Origin: Streptomyces sp. R28
GTDB taxonomy: Bacteria; Actinomycetota; Actinomycetes; Streptomycetales; Streptomycetaceae
Assembly (NCBI RefSeq): GCF_041052385.1
Contig: NZ_CP163439.1
Coordinates: 7,057,001-7,121,000 of the forward strand
Reading direction: 5' to 3'
Length of the DNA stretch: 64,000 nucleotides
Position 1 is the stretch's first letter. Each line of letters starts with the position of its first letter. Shown one piece after another: positions 1-8,027 of the stretch. The position numbers were made by a program, and so were the translations under genes. The notes under the pieces were generated by a model that saw only the letters and a list, made by a program, of their open reading frames with translations, was not told where the DNA came from and ran no database searches.

Positions 1-764
1 TGGTGCACAACTTCACGCTGTTGCACGACGACGTGATGGACCGGGACACCACCCGCCGGCACCGGCCCACCGCATGGGCGGTGTTCGGCGACGCCGACGC
101 GATCCTCGCCGGGGACGCCCTCCAGGCGCTGGCCCTGCAACTGCTCGCCGAGGACCCGCATCCGGCGTCCACGCCCGCCGCCGCCCGTCTCGCGGCCTGC
201 GTCGTCGAGCTGTGCGCCGGCCAGCACACGGACACGGCGATGGAGAAGCGGGGCCCCGGCGACGTCGGCCTCGACGAGGTGCTCGGCATGGCCGAGGCCA
301 AGACCGGCGCGCTGCTCGGGTGCGCCTGTGCCCTCGGTGCGCTGTACGCGGGCGCGGCGGACGAGGACGTGGCGGCGATGGACGCGTTCGGCCGTGAGGC
401 GGGGCTCGCCTTCCAGCTCATCGACGACGTGATCGGCATATGGGGCGACCCCAGCCGTAGCGGGAAACCGGCCGGCGCGGACCTCGCCGCCCGCAAGAAG
501 TCCCTGCCGGTCGTCGCCGCCCTGACCTCCGGCGGTCCGGCGGCGGCGGAACTGGCCGCGCTGTACGAAATGCCGTACGACAAGGAGGACTTGCAGGAGA
601 CCGCTCTCGCCGTCGAGCGAGCGGGTGGCCGTGACTGGGCGCAGGCCCAGGCTGCCGACCGGATAGCCCGCGCCATGCAGGAACTGGCCCGCGCGGTCCC
701 CGACCCGGAGGCGGCGGGCGGACTGCTGGCCCTGGCGGAGTACGTGACGCGGCGCAGCAACTGA
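1..764 (+). CDS. Polyprenyl (geranylgeranyl-type) diphosphate synthase, 5'-partial
   Basis: Trans-isoprenyl diphosphate synthase that would condense IPP with allylic diphosphates to C20 or longer chains. The frame is open from the window edge; the first complete codon is at position 3. Both aspartate-rich motifs are present: DDVMD close to the visible N-terminus and the second motif DDVIGIWGD at about residues 138-146 of the visible part, plus the RRHRPT and AARKKSLP stretches typical of the family. About 90-110 N-terminal residues lie upstream. Chain length and pathway (menaquinone, carotenoid, terpene) cannot be told from this fragment. Confidence 0.9.
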   Translation, partial: VHNFTLLHDDVMDRDTTRRHRPTAWAVFGDADAILAGDALQALALQLLAEDPHPASTPAAARLAACVVELCAGQHTDTAMEKRGPGDVGLDEVLGMAEAKTGALLGCACALGALYAGAADEDVAAMDAFGREAGLAFQLIDDVIGIWGDPSRSGKPAGADLAARKKSLPVVAALTSGGPAAAELAALYEMPYDKEDLQETALAVERAGGRDWAQAQAADRIARAMQELARAVPDPEAAGGLLALAEYVTRRSN

Positions 765-1061
765 GGGCCGCGGCAGCCGAAGGCCGGCATTGCTCGGCCG
801 CGGCAGCCGACGGTCGTCGAGGCTCCGGAGCCGGCGGGGCCGTACGGTTCCTGACCCCGTACGACCGCCGGGCGGCTCCGGACCGGCGGGTCCCGCACAT
901 CCCCACGGTGTGCGGGGCCCGTCCCTGTGTGCTGGCCCGCGCGCCGGCCTGCCCGCCGGCCCGTGTACCGGTCAGATCTCGACAAAGGTCGTTCCGCCGA
1001 CGCCACGTCCGCTCCGATCGCCCTACGATCAAGGCCGGTTGACGTGAAGAGGCGGGGACAC
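765..1061. other. Intergenic region with direct repeat and hairpin
   Basis: No gene seen. A 15-nt direct repeat (GGCCGCGGCAGCCGA) occurs at 766-780 and 796-810 just after the prenyl synthase stop. A hairpin terminator candidate follows at 888-920. The remainder is presumably the promoter and leader of the acetyltransferase at 1062. Confidence 0.5.
888..920 (+). terminator. Hairpin terminator candidate
   Basis: Arms 888-899 (GGGTCCCGCACA) and 909-920 (TGTGCGGGGCCC) pair over 12 bp with one G-T pair and a 9-nt loop. There is no U-tract, which is common for Streptomyces terminators. Confidence 0.5.
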
Positions 1062-1655
1062 ATGGGTGTGGGGATCCGGGCGGCGGGCGCGGAGGACCGG
1101 GAGCTGGTGGTCCGGCTGCTGGACGCGGCCTTCCAGGACGATCCGGTCAGCGGCTGGGTGTTCCCGGGTGAGGAGTACCGGCGTACCGCACACCCCAAGC
1201 TCATGGCCGCGTTCACCGACATCGTGTTCTCTGTCGGCCGGATCGACATCACGGAGGACGGCACGGCGTGCGCGTTGTGGATATCCGTGCCGGCCGTCGA
1301 GCAGGAGCACGACGACGAAGGGCCCGCGCGGCTGCGCGAGGACATCGACCCGGAGAACGATCGGGTCGAGCTGATCGGCCGCCTGACAGCCGGTATCCAT
1401 CCTTCCGGCCGCGCCCACGAGTACCTGTGGATGATCGCCACGGCACCCGAGCACCAGGGCGAGGGGCTCGGCACCGCGCTCATGAACTCGGTCCTCGACC
1501 GCTGCGACCGCGACGGCCTGCCCGCCTACCTGGAGGCGAGCAGTGACCGTAGCCGGGAGCTGTACGAGCGCCTCGGTTTCGAACCCGAGGGCCGTCCCCT
1601 CGACCTCCCGGACGGCCCCCGGATGTGGCCGATGTGGCGAGAGCCGCGCGGCTGA
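1062..1655 (+). CDS. GNAT family N-acetyltransferase
   Basis: 197 aa acetyl-CoA-dependent N-acetyltransferase of unknown substrate. The acetyl-CoA binding loop HQGEGLG is at residues 131-137, preceded by the beta-strand LWMIATAPE, with the late motif ELYERLGFE near the C-terminus. ATG at 1062 was chosen over the upstream in-frame GTG at 927 because homology-like sequence begins there and a purine-rich GAAGAGG lies just before it. It is transcribed toward the TetR gene, with a repeat-rich spacer between. Confidence 0.85.
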   Translation: MGVGIRAAGAEDRELVVRLLDAAFQDDPVSGWVFPGEEYRRTAHPKLMAAFTDIVFSVGRIDITEDGTACALWISVPAVEQEHDDEGPARLREDIDPENDRVELIGRLTAGIHPSGRAHEYLWMIATAPEHQGEGLGTALMNSVLDRCDRDGLPAYLEASSDRSRELYERLGFEPEGRPLDLPDGPRMWPMWREPRG

Positions 1656-1660
1656 GCCGG

Positions 1661-1744
1661 CCCGGCCGGCCCTGACCGGCAATGAGTGGCCCGGGCGGCC
1701 CTGACCGGCCCAGGAGGCCCTGACCGGCCGGGGCGGCCCTGATC
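1661..1744. repeat. Four 17-19-bp imperfect repeats between convergent genes
   Basis: Units at 1661-1679, 1690-1708, 1709-1727 and 1728-1744 share the core GGCCCTGACCGG (the last ends CCTGATC). They fill the short gap between the convergent acetyltransferase and TetR genes. They may act as a termination region; no protein is encoded. Confidence 0.6.
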
Positions 1745-2334
1745 TACCCCTCGGGTACGACCGTCTGCACGATCCGCTCGACCAGCCCGTCCGGCACGCC
1801 GACCCCGGGCAGGACGCCGTCCAGCACGTCCGGCAGCGTCAGGTGCTCCAGGAGCAGTCCGAGCATCGCGAGATAGAGCACGGTGACGACCTCGTCGCCG
1901 CCGGGCAGCCCGGCGTTGCGGTGGAACTCCATGCCCTCCTCCAGGTCGCCGCGCACCGACTTGGTGAAGGAGGTGCGCAGTTCGGGGCGCCGGTTGGCCT
2001 CCAGGCGCATCTCCAGCAGGGCCAGATAGCCCGTCCGGTCGCCGGTCGCGCGGGCCATCAGGTCGTGCATGAAGGCGGTGACCAGGGAGCGGTCCTTCGG
2101 CCGGGTCAGCAGCGCGGCGATCACCTCCGGGTCGGGCGCCAGCCGCACGTGCAGCCGGGCGTCGATCTGGCGGAGCAGGTCGTCGCGCCCGGTGAAGTAG
2201 TTGGAGGCGGTGCCGACCGGCACACCCGCCTCGGCGTCCACCGCGCGGAACGTCAGTCCGCGCGCACCCTCGCGGGCGAGCACCTCGACGCCCGCGTCGA
2301 CGAGCGCGGCTCGCCGCTCCGGATTGCCCGCCAT
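1744..2334 (-). CDS. TetR family transcriptional regulator
   Basis: 196 aa. Residues about 8-50 form the TetR-type helix-turn-helix (GLTFRAVDAEAGVPVGTASN followed by YFTGRDDL); the remainder is an all-helical ligand-binding and dimerisation domain. It is divergent from the reductase gene at 2457, and the shared spacer holds three 14-bp tandem repeats inside an inverted repeat, so it most likely represses itself and the reductase. Ligand unknown. Confidence 0.9.
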   Translation of the reverse strand: MAGNPERRAALVDAGVEVLAREGARGLTFRAVDAEAGVPVGTASNYFTGRDDLLRQIDARLHVRLAPDPEVIAALLTRPKDRSLVTAFMHDLMARATGDRTGYLALLEMRLEANRRPELRTSFTKSVRGDLEEGMEFHRNAGLPGGDEVVTVLYLAMLGLLLEHLTLPDVLDGVLPGVGVPDGLVERIVQTVVPEG

Positions 2335-2377
2335 TCGGAATCCCCTTTCTCACTTCCATCCGGTCCCCAAAATACCC

Positions 2378-2407
2378 TTGCAACCACTACAAGCGAAGTA
2401 CTACAAC
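2378..2407 (+). promoter_or_regulatory. Candidate promoter for the RibD/DHFR-like gene
   Basis: TTGCAA at 2378-2383 and TACAAC at 2402-2407 are separated by 18 bp and lie inside the repeat block that also serves the divergent TetR gene. Inference from spacing and consensus only. Confidence 0.4.
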
Positions 2408-2432
2408 TGAAGCACTACAACCGGAGTGGTTG
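2381..2432. promoter_or_regulatory. Triple 14-bp iteron operator flanked by an 8-bp inverted repeat
   Basis: Three head-to-tail 14-mers: ACTACAAGCGAAGT (2386-2399), ACTACAACTGAAGC (2400-2413), ACTACAACCGGAGT (2414-2427). The block is bracketed by CAACCACT (2381-2388) and its exact reverse complement AGTGGTTG (2425-2432). It lies between the divergent TetR and reductase genes and covers the reductase -10 region, so it is the probable TetR operator. Confidence 0.7.
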
Positions 2433-2456
2433 ACCAGCCTACGAAAAGAGAACGGC

Positions 2457-3041
2457 TTGCGAAAGCTCACCTACTTCATCGCCTGCTCGCTCGACGGCTT
2501 CATCGGAGACCCGAGCGGAGACGCGTCGGCGATGCTCCGCTTCGTCGACGAGGAGTACCTCGCCTTCCTCAGGAGCGCATACCCGGAGACCCTGCCGACC
2601 CATGGCCGCCGGGCGCTCGGCCTCGGCGACCTGGAGAACAAGGGGTTCGACACGATCATCCAGGGCCGGGGCAGCTACGACCTGGCCCTGAAGGAGGGCA
2701 ACACCAGCCCCTACGCCCATCTGCGCGAGTACGTCGCCTCGCGCACCCTGACCGAGTCGCCCGACGCGAACGTCGAGATCATCGGCGACGACCTGGTCGC
2801 CAAGGTGCGCGAACTCAAGGCGGAGGACGGTGAGTTCGGCATCTACCTGTGCGGAGGCTCGCAGATCGCGGGTGAACTGCTCGACGAGATCGACGAGCTC
2901 GTCATCAAGACCTACCCCATCGTGTACGGCACGGGCATGCCGATGTTCGGCTCGGGCTTCGCCGTCACGGAGTTCACCCTCGACGGGGTGCGGACGTTCG
3001 GCAACGGCGCCGTGGTCCGCACGTACAGCAGGAAGCGCTGA
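2457..3041 (+). CDS. Dihydrofolate reductase / RibD C-terminal domain family protein
   Basis: 194 aa NADPH-type reductase fold; substrate unknown. Visible family features are the N-terminal TYFIACSLDGFIGD, the central GRGSYD and the dinucleotide-loop LCGGSQIAGELL, then a C-terminal MPMFGSG segment. TTG at 2457 is preferred because AAAGAG lies about 7 nt upstream; an in-frame TTG at 2430 would place the start inside the operator repeats. It is divergent from a TetR gene and probably under its control, which suggests induction by a small molecule. Confidence 0.85.
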   Translation: MRKLTYFIACSLDGFIGDPSGDASAMLRFVDEEYLAFLRSAYPETLPTHGRRALGLGDLENKGFDTIIQGRGSYDLALKEGNTSPYAHLREYVASRTLTESPDANVEIIGDDLVAKVRELKAEDGEFGIYLCGGSQIAGELLDEIDELVIKTYPIVYGTGMPMFGSGFAVTEFTLDGVRTFGNGAVVRTYSRKR

Positions 3042-3067
3042 GCGGTCTCCCGCCCTACTCTGAGGAC

Positions 3068-3283
3068 ATGGGCAGCGAAGAGCACTTCTGTCCCGACTGC
3101 GGACAGCCCGTCGATACCGTCGTCCGGCGCCACAAGACGCTGGGCGCCTGGGTCCCCACATGGGTGGCCGGCCCGTGCCGGAACCCCGAGTGCGGCGCGT
3201 ACACCGAGGACGACGCCGAGCACGAGGAAAAGCCCGAGCAGAGGCACGGGCACCCTGAGACATCCTCCGCGAAGAATCCCTGA
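3068..3283 (+). CDS. Small hypothetical protein with four cysteines (zinc-ribbon-like)
   Basis: 71 aa. CPDC near residue 8 and CRNPEC near residue 37 could bind one zinc; the C-terminus is acidic and disordered (EDDAEHEEKPEQ). It starts with ATG 27 nt after the reductase stop and may be cotranscribed with it. I do not recognise a characterised family. Confidence 0.6.
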   Translation: MGSEEHFCPDCGQPVDTVVRRHKTLGAWVPTWVAGPCRNPECGAYTEDDAEHEEKPEQRHGHPETSSAKNP

Positions 3284-3379
3284 ACCCCGTGTCGAGAATC
3301 CCGGCCCGGCTCCGACGTCCCCTGTGAGAGCCGCCCGCAAAGGGCGGCCCGAGCCGACGGAAACCGAAGGAGCGGACTG

Positions 3380-3793
3380 ATGAAGTACCTGGTCATGGTG
3401 CAGGGCACGCAGGCGGACTACGAGGCGATGCAGGGCAAGGCCTCCGAGCACTCCGTGGCCTGGAGCCAGGAGGAGATCCAGGCGATGTACGCCTACATGC
3501 GGGCCCTCAACGACGACCTCGCCGAGACCGGCGAGATGGTCGACGGGCAGGGGCTGGCCGAACCCGCGAAGGTCCGGCACGTCACCCTGGGCGACGACGG
3601 CAAGGCGGTGATCACTGACGGGCCGTACAGCGAGACCAAGGAGCTGCTGGCCGGCTACTGGGTGCTGGACTGCGCGAGCCTGGAGCGGGTCACCGAGATC
3701 GCCGACCGCATCACCCGCTGCCCCCAGCCCGCCGGGGCCCCCGTGTACCCGGTGGTGATCCGGCCCATCCTGGACGGCGCCGGAGACTGCTGA
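3380..3793 (+). CDS. YCII / DGPF domain protein, partner of ECF42 sigma factor
   Basis: 137 aa. It carries the motif DGPYSETKELLAGYWVLD at about residues 79-96, the form of the DGPF signature typical of this YCII-related family. AAGGAG lies 8 nt before the ATG. It sits 7 nt upstream of the ECF gene at 3801. In actinomycetes ECF42-group sigma factors are regularly encoded beside DGPF proteins and are thought to control them; the biochemical role of DGPF proteins is unknown. Confidence 0.88.
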   Translation: MKYLVMVQGTQADYEAMQGKASEHSVAWSQEEIQAMYAYMRALNDDLAETGEMVDGQGLAEPAKVRHVTLGDDGKAVITDGPYSETKELLAGYWVLDCASLERVTEIADRITRCPQPAGAPVYPVVIRPILDGAGDC

Positions 3794-3800
3794 GCCGCCG

Positions 3801-5027
3801 ATGGCCGGCCCGACCGAGACCGAGGACCTGCTGCGCCGCCACGCGCCGCAGGTCCTCGGCGCGCTGGTGCGGCGGTACGGCCACTTCGACATCGCCGAGG
3901 AGGCCGTACAGGAGGCGCTGCTCGCCGCGGCCGGGCAGTGGCCGCGGACCGGTGTCCCGGACAATCCGCGCGGCTGGCTGATCAAGGTCGGCGCACGCAG
4001 GCTGACCGACGCCCTGCGCGCGGAGGAGGCGCGCAGGGCCCGCGAGGAGAAGGCCGCGGCGCTGACGCCCCGGGATGCCTTCACGGCACCGGCGCCGGGA
4101 GCGGACCGCGCTCCCCGCGAGGACGACACCCTCACCCTGCTCTTCCTGTGCTGCCACCCGGACCTGACCCCGCCCGCCCAGATCGCCCTCACCCTGCGTG
4201 CCGTCGGCGGTCTGACCACGGCGGAGATCGCCCGCGCGTACCTGGTCCCCGAGGCGACCATGGCCCAGCGGATCAGCCGGGCCAAGCAGAAGGTCCGCGG
4301 TGTGCGGTTCGGGCGCCCCGACAACTGGGAGGACCGCCTGCCCGCGGTCCTGCAGACCCTGTACCTGATCTTCAACGAGGGCTATACGGCGACCTCGGGC
4401 GCGAGCCTGACGCGGCGGGACCTCGCGGGTGAGGCGATCCGGCTGACCCGCGAAGCCCACCGCCTCCTCCCCGAACACGGCGAGGTGGCCGGTCTGCTGG
4501 CTCTGATGCTGCTCACCGACGCCCGCCGCGACGCGCGCACCGGCCCGCACGGCGAGCTCGTCCCCCTCGATGAACAGGACCGTGACCGCTGGGACAAGGC
4601 CGCGATCGAGGAGGGCGTCGCCCTGGTCACCCGCGCCCTGTCGCAGGGCCGCGCCGGCCCGTACCAGCTGCGTGCCGCCATCGCCGCCGTGCACGACGAG
4701 GCGCCCTCGGCCGAGGAGACCGACTGGCAGGAGATCCTCGGGCTCTACGACGTCCTCGTACGCCGTGTCCCCGGACCCGTCGAGCGGCTCAACCGGGCAG
4801 TGGCCGTCGCCATGGTCCAGGGGCCACGAGCGGGGCTGGCCGAACTGGGCGTGCTGGAGGACGAGTTGGGGGCCGGGCACCGGCTGGACGCGGTCCGCGG
4901 CCACCTCCTGGAGCGGGCGGGCGCTCACGACGAGGCCCGCGCCGCCTACGAGGCCGCCGCGGCCAAGACCCTGAGCCTGCCGGAGCAGCGCTATCTGCAC
5001 GCGCGGGCGGCCCGACTGAGGCCGTAG
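3801..5027 (+). CDS. ECF RNA polymerase sigma factor, ECF42 group, with C-terminal TPR-like extension
   Basis: 408 aa, about twice the length of a simple ECF factor. Sigma region 2 occupies roughly residues 1-75 (the DIAEEAVQEALLAA and NPRGWLIKVGARRLTDALR stretches) and region 4 about 110-165 (LTTAEIARAYLVPEATMAQR). A long helical extension follows (RLLPEHGEVAGLLALMLL, ERLNRAVAVAM), typical of ECF42 and required for activity in studied members. No anti-sigma gene is adjacent; the DGPF gene upstream is the expected partner. Confidence 0.9.
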   Translation: MAGPTETEDLLRRHAPQVLGALVRRYGHFDIAEEAVQEALLAAAGQWPRTGVPDNPRGWLIKVGARRLTDALRAEEARRAREEKAAALTPRDAFTAPAPGADRAPREDDTLTLLFLCCHPDLTPPAQIALTLRAVGGLTTAEIARAYLVPEATMAQRISRAKQKVRGVRFGRPDNWEDRLPAVLQTLYLIFNEGYTATSGASLTRRDLAGEAIRLTREAHRLLPEHGEVAGLLALMLLTDARRDARTGPHGELVPLDEQDRDRWDKAAIEEGVALVTRALSQGRAGPYQLRAAIAAVHDEAPSAEETDWQEILGLYDVLVRRVPGPVERLNRAVAVAMVQGPRAGLAELGVLEDELGAGHRLDAVRGHLLERAGAHDEARAAYEAAAAKTLSLPEQRYLHARAARLRP

Positions 5028-5036
5028 CGTGGGCCC

Positions 5037-5369
5037 ATGCCCGAACACGCGTACATCCTCCACATCACCGAGCGCTCCCTGTGGGACGCGGCCCGCGAGC
5101 AGGGCACGTACGAGATCTCGACACGCGGTCGCACGCTCCGCGACGAGGGCTTCATCCACTGCTCGACCCGCGCCCAGCTCCCGACCGTGGCGGCCTTCCT
5201 GTACGGCTCCTACGACGGCCCCGACGAGTTGGTGGTGCTCGTCGTGGACCCCGCGCGGCTCGACGTGCCGCTGAAGTACGAGGCGCCGGACCCCGGGGGC
5301 GAGGAGTTCCCGCATGTGTACGGGCCCATTCCGGTGGACGCGGTGGTGGACGTGGAGCCGTGGGGGTGA
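5037..5369 (+). CDS. DUF952 domain protein
   Basis: 110 aa. The family's pattern is present: an N-terminal YILHITERSLWDAA, GFIHCSTRAQLPTVAAFLY at about residues 39-57, then LVVLVVDPARL and FPHVYGPIPVDAV. Function unknown; the fold is thought to resemble ADP-ribosyl-binding or transferase-like domains, but nothing here proves activity. It starts 9 nt after the ECF gene, so it probably belongs to the same transcript. Confidence 0.85.
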   Translation: MPEHAYILHITERSLWDAAREQGTYEISTRGRTLRDEGFIHCSTRAQLPTVAAFLYGSYDGPDELVVLVVDPARLDVPLKYEAPDPGGEEFPHVYGPIPVDAVVDVEPWG

Positions 5370-5602
5370 CGGATCGGCGCAGATCATGGCGGTGGGTCGG
5401 GGCCGTGTGGGTGATCGTCGTGGTCGTCGCGGGCGGGGCGACGCTGTGGCTGCGGGACTCGGCGGAGCCGCCGGGGCCGTACGGCTGGGAGGAAGCCAGC
5501 CCTGCGCCGTCGCTTCCGGAAGGGTGGGACTCGGCGTGCCCGACCCCCACGCACGACGAGAACGGCCCGGCACAACTCCTCTGCCTCGTCAGGACGCGCT
5601 AG
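5366..5602 (+). CDS. Small single-pass membrane protein
   Basis: 78 aa. GTG at 5366 overlaps the preceding stop codon (GTGA), indicating translational coupling. A positively charged start (TDRRRSWRW) is followed by one hydrophobic segment (VGAVWVIVVVVAGGATLWL), then a Pro-rich extracytoplasmic tail with two cysteines (DSACPTP and LLCLV). Function unknown. Its end overlaps the convergent VOC gene by 14 nt. Confidence 0.6.
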   Translation: MTDRRRSWRWVGAVWVIVVVVAGGATLWLRDSAEPPGPYGWEEASPAPSLPEGWDSACPTPTHDENGPAQLLCLVRTR

Positions 5603-6338
5603 AGCCGGCCAGCCCGCCCGTCTCCGGGTCCCGCGCCGTCAGGCAGTACACGCCGCCCGCCGGATCGCGCATCACCGTCCAGTGGGCACCCTGGGCGACG
5701 AACGCCGCGCCCAGTTCCTCGTGCCGGGCGCGGGTCGCCGCGATGTCCGCGCAGGCGAGGTCCAGGTGGGCGGAGGCGGGCCGCTCCTCGCCGAGCCGCT
5801 GGAGCAGGATGCGCACGGGCAGCCCGGACGGAGGCCTGAGTACATGGAACTCGGGGCGGGAGCCCGGCGCCGACGCCCAGTCCGCCAACAGGCCACTCCA
5901 GAAGGCGACTTCGGCGCCGTACAGCGAAGGCGGTACGTCCACGCAGACCTGGTCGAGCCGGCTGCCGTGCACCACGGGCGGCCGCACCGACTCCCCGTGC
6001 CAGGGCACCGCACAGAACAACTGCCCCGCGGGCGACCGCAGTACGGCCCAGCCTTCGTGCTCGGCGGCGATCCCCGCACCTTGCTGAAGCGCCGACTTCA
6101 CGAATTCGGGTACGTCGTCCACGGCGAAGTCGAGATGCGCGCCACCGGCGCCCGAGTCGACCGCCTGGGCCTTCACACAGGCGTCGGCCCCGCCGCCCGG
6201 CAGCAGGGTCACGAACTCTCCCCGCTCACCCCGGAATTCGGACAGCCGCGTCTTTGTCGCCGCAGTCCAGAAGGCATGGGCCAGGGCGAAGGACGCGGCG
6301 GGACGGTCCACGAAGGCGTAGGTCCAGCGGATGCTCAT
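5589..6338 (-). CDS. VOC (glyoxalase/bleomycin-resistance) family protein, two domains
   Basis: 249 aa with two tandem VOC modules, each of the two-beta-alpha-beta type: the first ends near FCAVPWHG, the second near YCLTARDPETGG, both with the GWAVLRSPAG / HWTVMRDPAG strand. Such tandem proteins usually bind a metal or a hydrophobic ligand; substrate unknown. ATG at 6338 is chosen because residues before it are low-complexity Arg/Pro. Confidence 0.85.
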   Translation of the reverse strand: MSIRWTYAFVDRPAASFALAHAFWTAATKTRLSEFRGERGEFVTLLPGGGADACVKAQAVDSGAGGAHLDFAVDDVPEFVKSALQQGAGIAAEHEGWAVLRSPAGQLFCAVPWHGESVRPPVVHGSRLDQVCVDVPPSLYGAEVAFWSGLLADWASAPGSRPEFHVLRPPSGLPVRILLQRLGEERPASAHLDLACADIAATRARHEELGAAFVAQGAHWTVMRDPAGGVYCLTARDPETGGLAGSSAS

Positions 6339-6540
6339 GGGGCGATCGTAGATCCGTCGCCGGGGCGAGGGTGGATTCGCCGGCGCGGCCGCGGGTCTGC
6401 CGCAGCCGCAGGGGCGTCCTCGGCGCCTCAAGGTTCACCACGGCGGCTTCGCAGGACCCTTACCAACCGCGCGCCGGCTCCTGGGACACGCTTTGCCGTG
6501 GGTTCTCCGCGAATTGGTCCGCGCTTGTTTGCATTGGGGA

Positions 6541-7695
6541 ATGGACCACATCACGTTCCTGGTGGCGGTCGTCATTGTGACGGCCCTAGCCTTCGACTTC
6601 ACCAACGGATTCCACGACACGGCGAACGCGATGGCCACCTCCATCGCCACGGGGGCGCTCAAACCGAAGACGGCGGTACTCATCAGCGGCGTCCTGAACG
6701 TCGCCGGTGCCTTCCTGTCCACCGAGGTCGCCAAGACGATCTCCGGCGGCATCGTGGACGACACACTCGTCACCCCGGGCATGATCTTCGCGGGCCTGGT
6801 CGGGGCGATTCTGTGGAATCTGCTCACCTGGCTGGTCGGGCTGCCGTCCAGTTCGTCACACGCGCTGTTCGGCGGGCTGATCGGGGCCGTCTGGGTGGGG
6901 GCGGGGTCGCATGGCGTGCACTTCGACAAGGTTGTCGAGAAGGTGCTGATCCCGGCGGTGGCCTCGCCGCTGGTGGCGGGGGTCGCGGCGCTGCTGGCCA
7001 CGTACCTGGCGTACAAGCTCACCTCTCGCGCCCGCAAACAGACGGTCACCAAGGGCTTCCGCCTCGGCCAGATCGCCTCGGCCTCGCTGGTCTCCCTCGC
7101 CCACGGCACGAACGACGCGCAGAAGACGATGGGCGTCATCACGCTGACCCTGATCTCGGCGGGCGCGCTCGGCCAGGACGCCGGCCCGCCCCTGTGGGTG
7201 ATCGCCTCGGCCGGTGTGGCCATCGGTCTCGGCACCTACCTGGGCGGCTGGCGGATCATCCGCACGATGGGCAAGGGCCTGACGGAGATTCAGTCCCCGC
7301 AGGGCTTCGCCGCCGAGACGGCGTCCACGACGGTGATCCTGACCTCGGCCCACCTGGGCTTCGCGCTGTCCACCACACAGGTCGCCTCGGGCAGCATCCT
7401 CGGCGCCGGGCTGGGCCGCCGCCTGGCGGAGGTCCGCTGGGGGGTGGCCGGGCGCATGGTCGTGGCCTGGCTCATCACCCTGCCCGCCGCCGCGCTGGTC
7501 GGCGGGGTCTCGGCGGGCGTGGTCAAGCACGGCGGCGACCTCGGTACGGCCGTGGTCGCGCTGGTCGGCGCGGCGGTGGCCGCCGGCATCGTGCTCGTCT
7601 CCCGCCGCAACCCGGTGTCCGCGGACAACGTCAACGACGCCCACGAGGTCACGATCCGCGGCACGGAGCCGACGAAGGTCGGCACGGCCGCCTGA
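6541..7695 (+). CDS. pitH: Low-affinity inorganic phosphate transporter, PiT family
   Basis: 384 aa integral membrane proton/phosphate (metal-phosphate) symporter. The two PiT signatures are present: DFTNGFHDTANA at residues 19-30 and SLAHGTNDAQKTMG near residues 185-198. Many hydrophobic helices flank them. ATG at 6541 places the first helix at the N-terminus as usual; the in-frame upstream codons add a non-homologous 16 residues. The small membrane gene at 7755 follows directly and is probably cotranscribed. No neighbouring PhoU-like gene is seen. Confidence 0.9.
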   Translation: MDHITFLVAVVIVTALAFDFTNGFHDTANAMATSIATGALKPKTAVLISGVLNVAGAFLSTEVAKTISGGIVDDTLVTPGMIFAGLVGAILWNLLTWLVGLPSSSSHALFGGLIGAVWVGAGSHGVHFDKVVEKVLIPAVASPLVAGVAALLATYLAYKLTSRARKQTVTKGFRLGQIASASLVSLAHGTNDAQKTMGVITLTLISAGALGQDAGPPLWVIASAGVAIGLGTYLGGWRIIRTMGKGLTEIQSPQGFAAETASTTVILTSAHLGFALSTTQVASGSILGAGLGRRLAEVRWGVAGRMVVAWLITLPAAALVGGVSAGVVKHGGDLGTAVVALVGAAVAAGIVLVSRRNPVSADNVNDAHEVTIRGTEPTKVGTAA

Positions 7696-7754
7696 GCCGC
7701 GGCCGCCTGAGACAGAGTGAGACAAGCAAGAGTGAGACAAGGGGAGTTCACATC

Positions 7755-7988
7755 ATGAACCTCGACTGGACCGCGCTCGGCCAGGTCGCCGCGGTGAGCC
7801 TCGCCGCCACGGTGGCCGTGGTCACCGTCTTCGCCTTCGGCGTGCTGGGCCTGGCCCGTTACGAAGGGGCCCGTGAGGAGGGCGCGGGCACGTCCACCCT
7901 CGGCATCGCCCAGGCCGGGCTGTGCTTCGTCGCCTGCGCGGCGGTGGTGGCGTACGGGATCTATCTGATCGTGCCGCAGTTCCACTGA
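7755..7988 (+). CDS. Small two-helix membrane protein downstream of pit
   Basis: 77 aa with two hydrophobic segments (VAAVSLAATVAVVTVFAFGV and GLCFVACAAVVAYGIYLIV) separated by a short charged loop. GGGGAG lies 9 nt before the ATG. Placement 59 nt after the phosphate transporter suggests an accessory subunit or regulator of it; this is inference from context only. Confidence 0.75.
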   Translation: MNLDWTALGQVAAVSLAATVAVVTVFAFGVLGLARYEGAREEGAGTSTLGIAQAGLCFVACAAVVAYGIYLIVPQFH

Positions 7989-8027
7989 AGTTCGTCGAAG
8001 GCGCTCGGCCGGAGGACCGGCCGGGCC

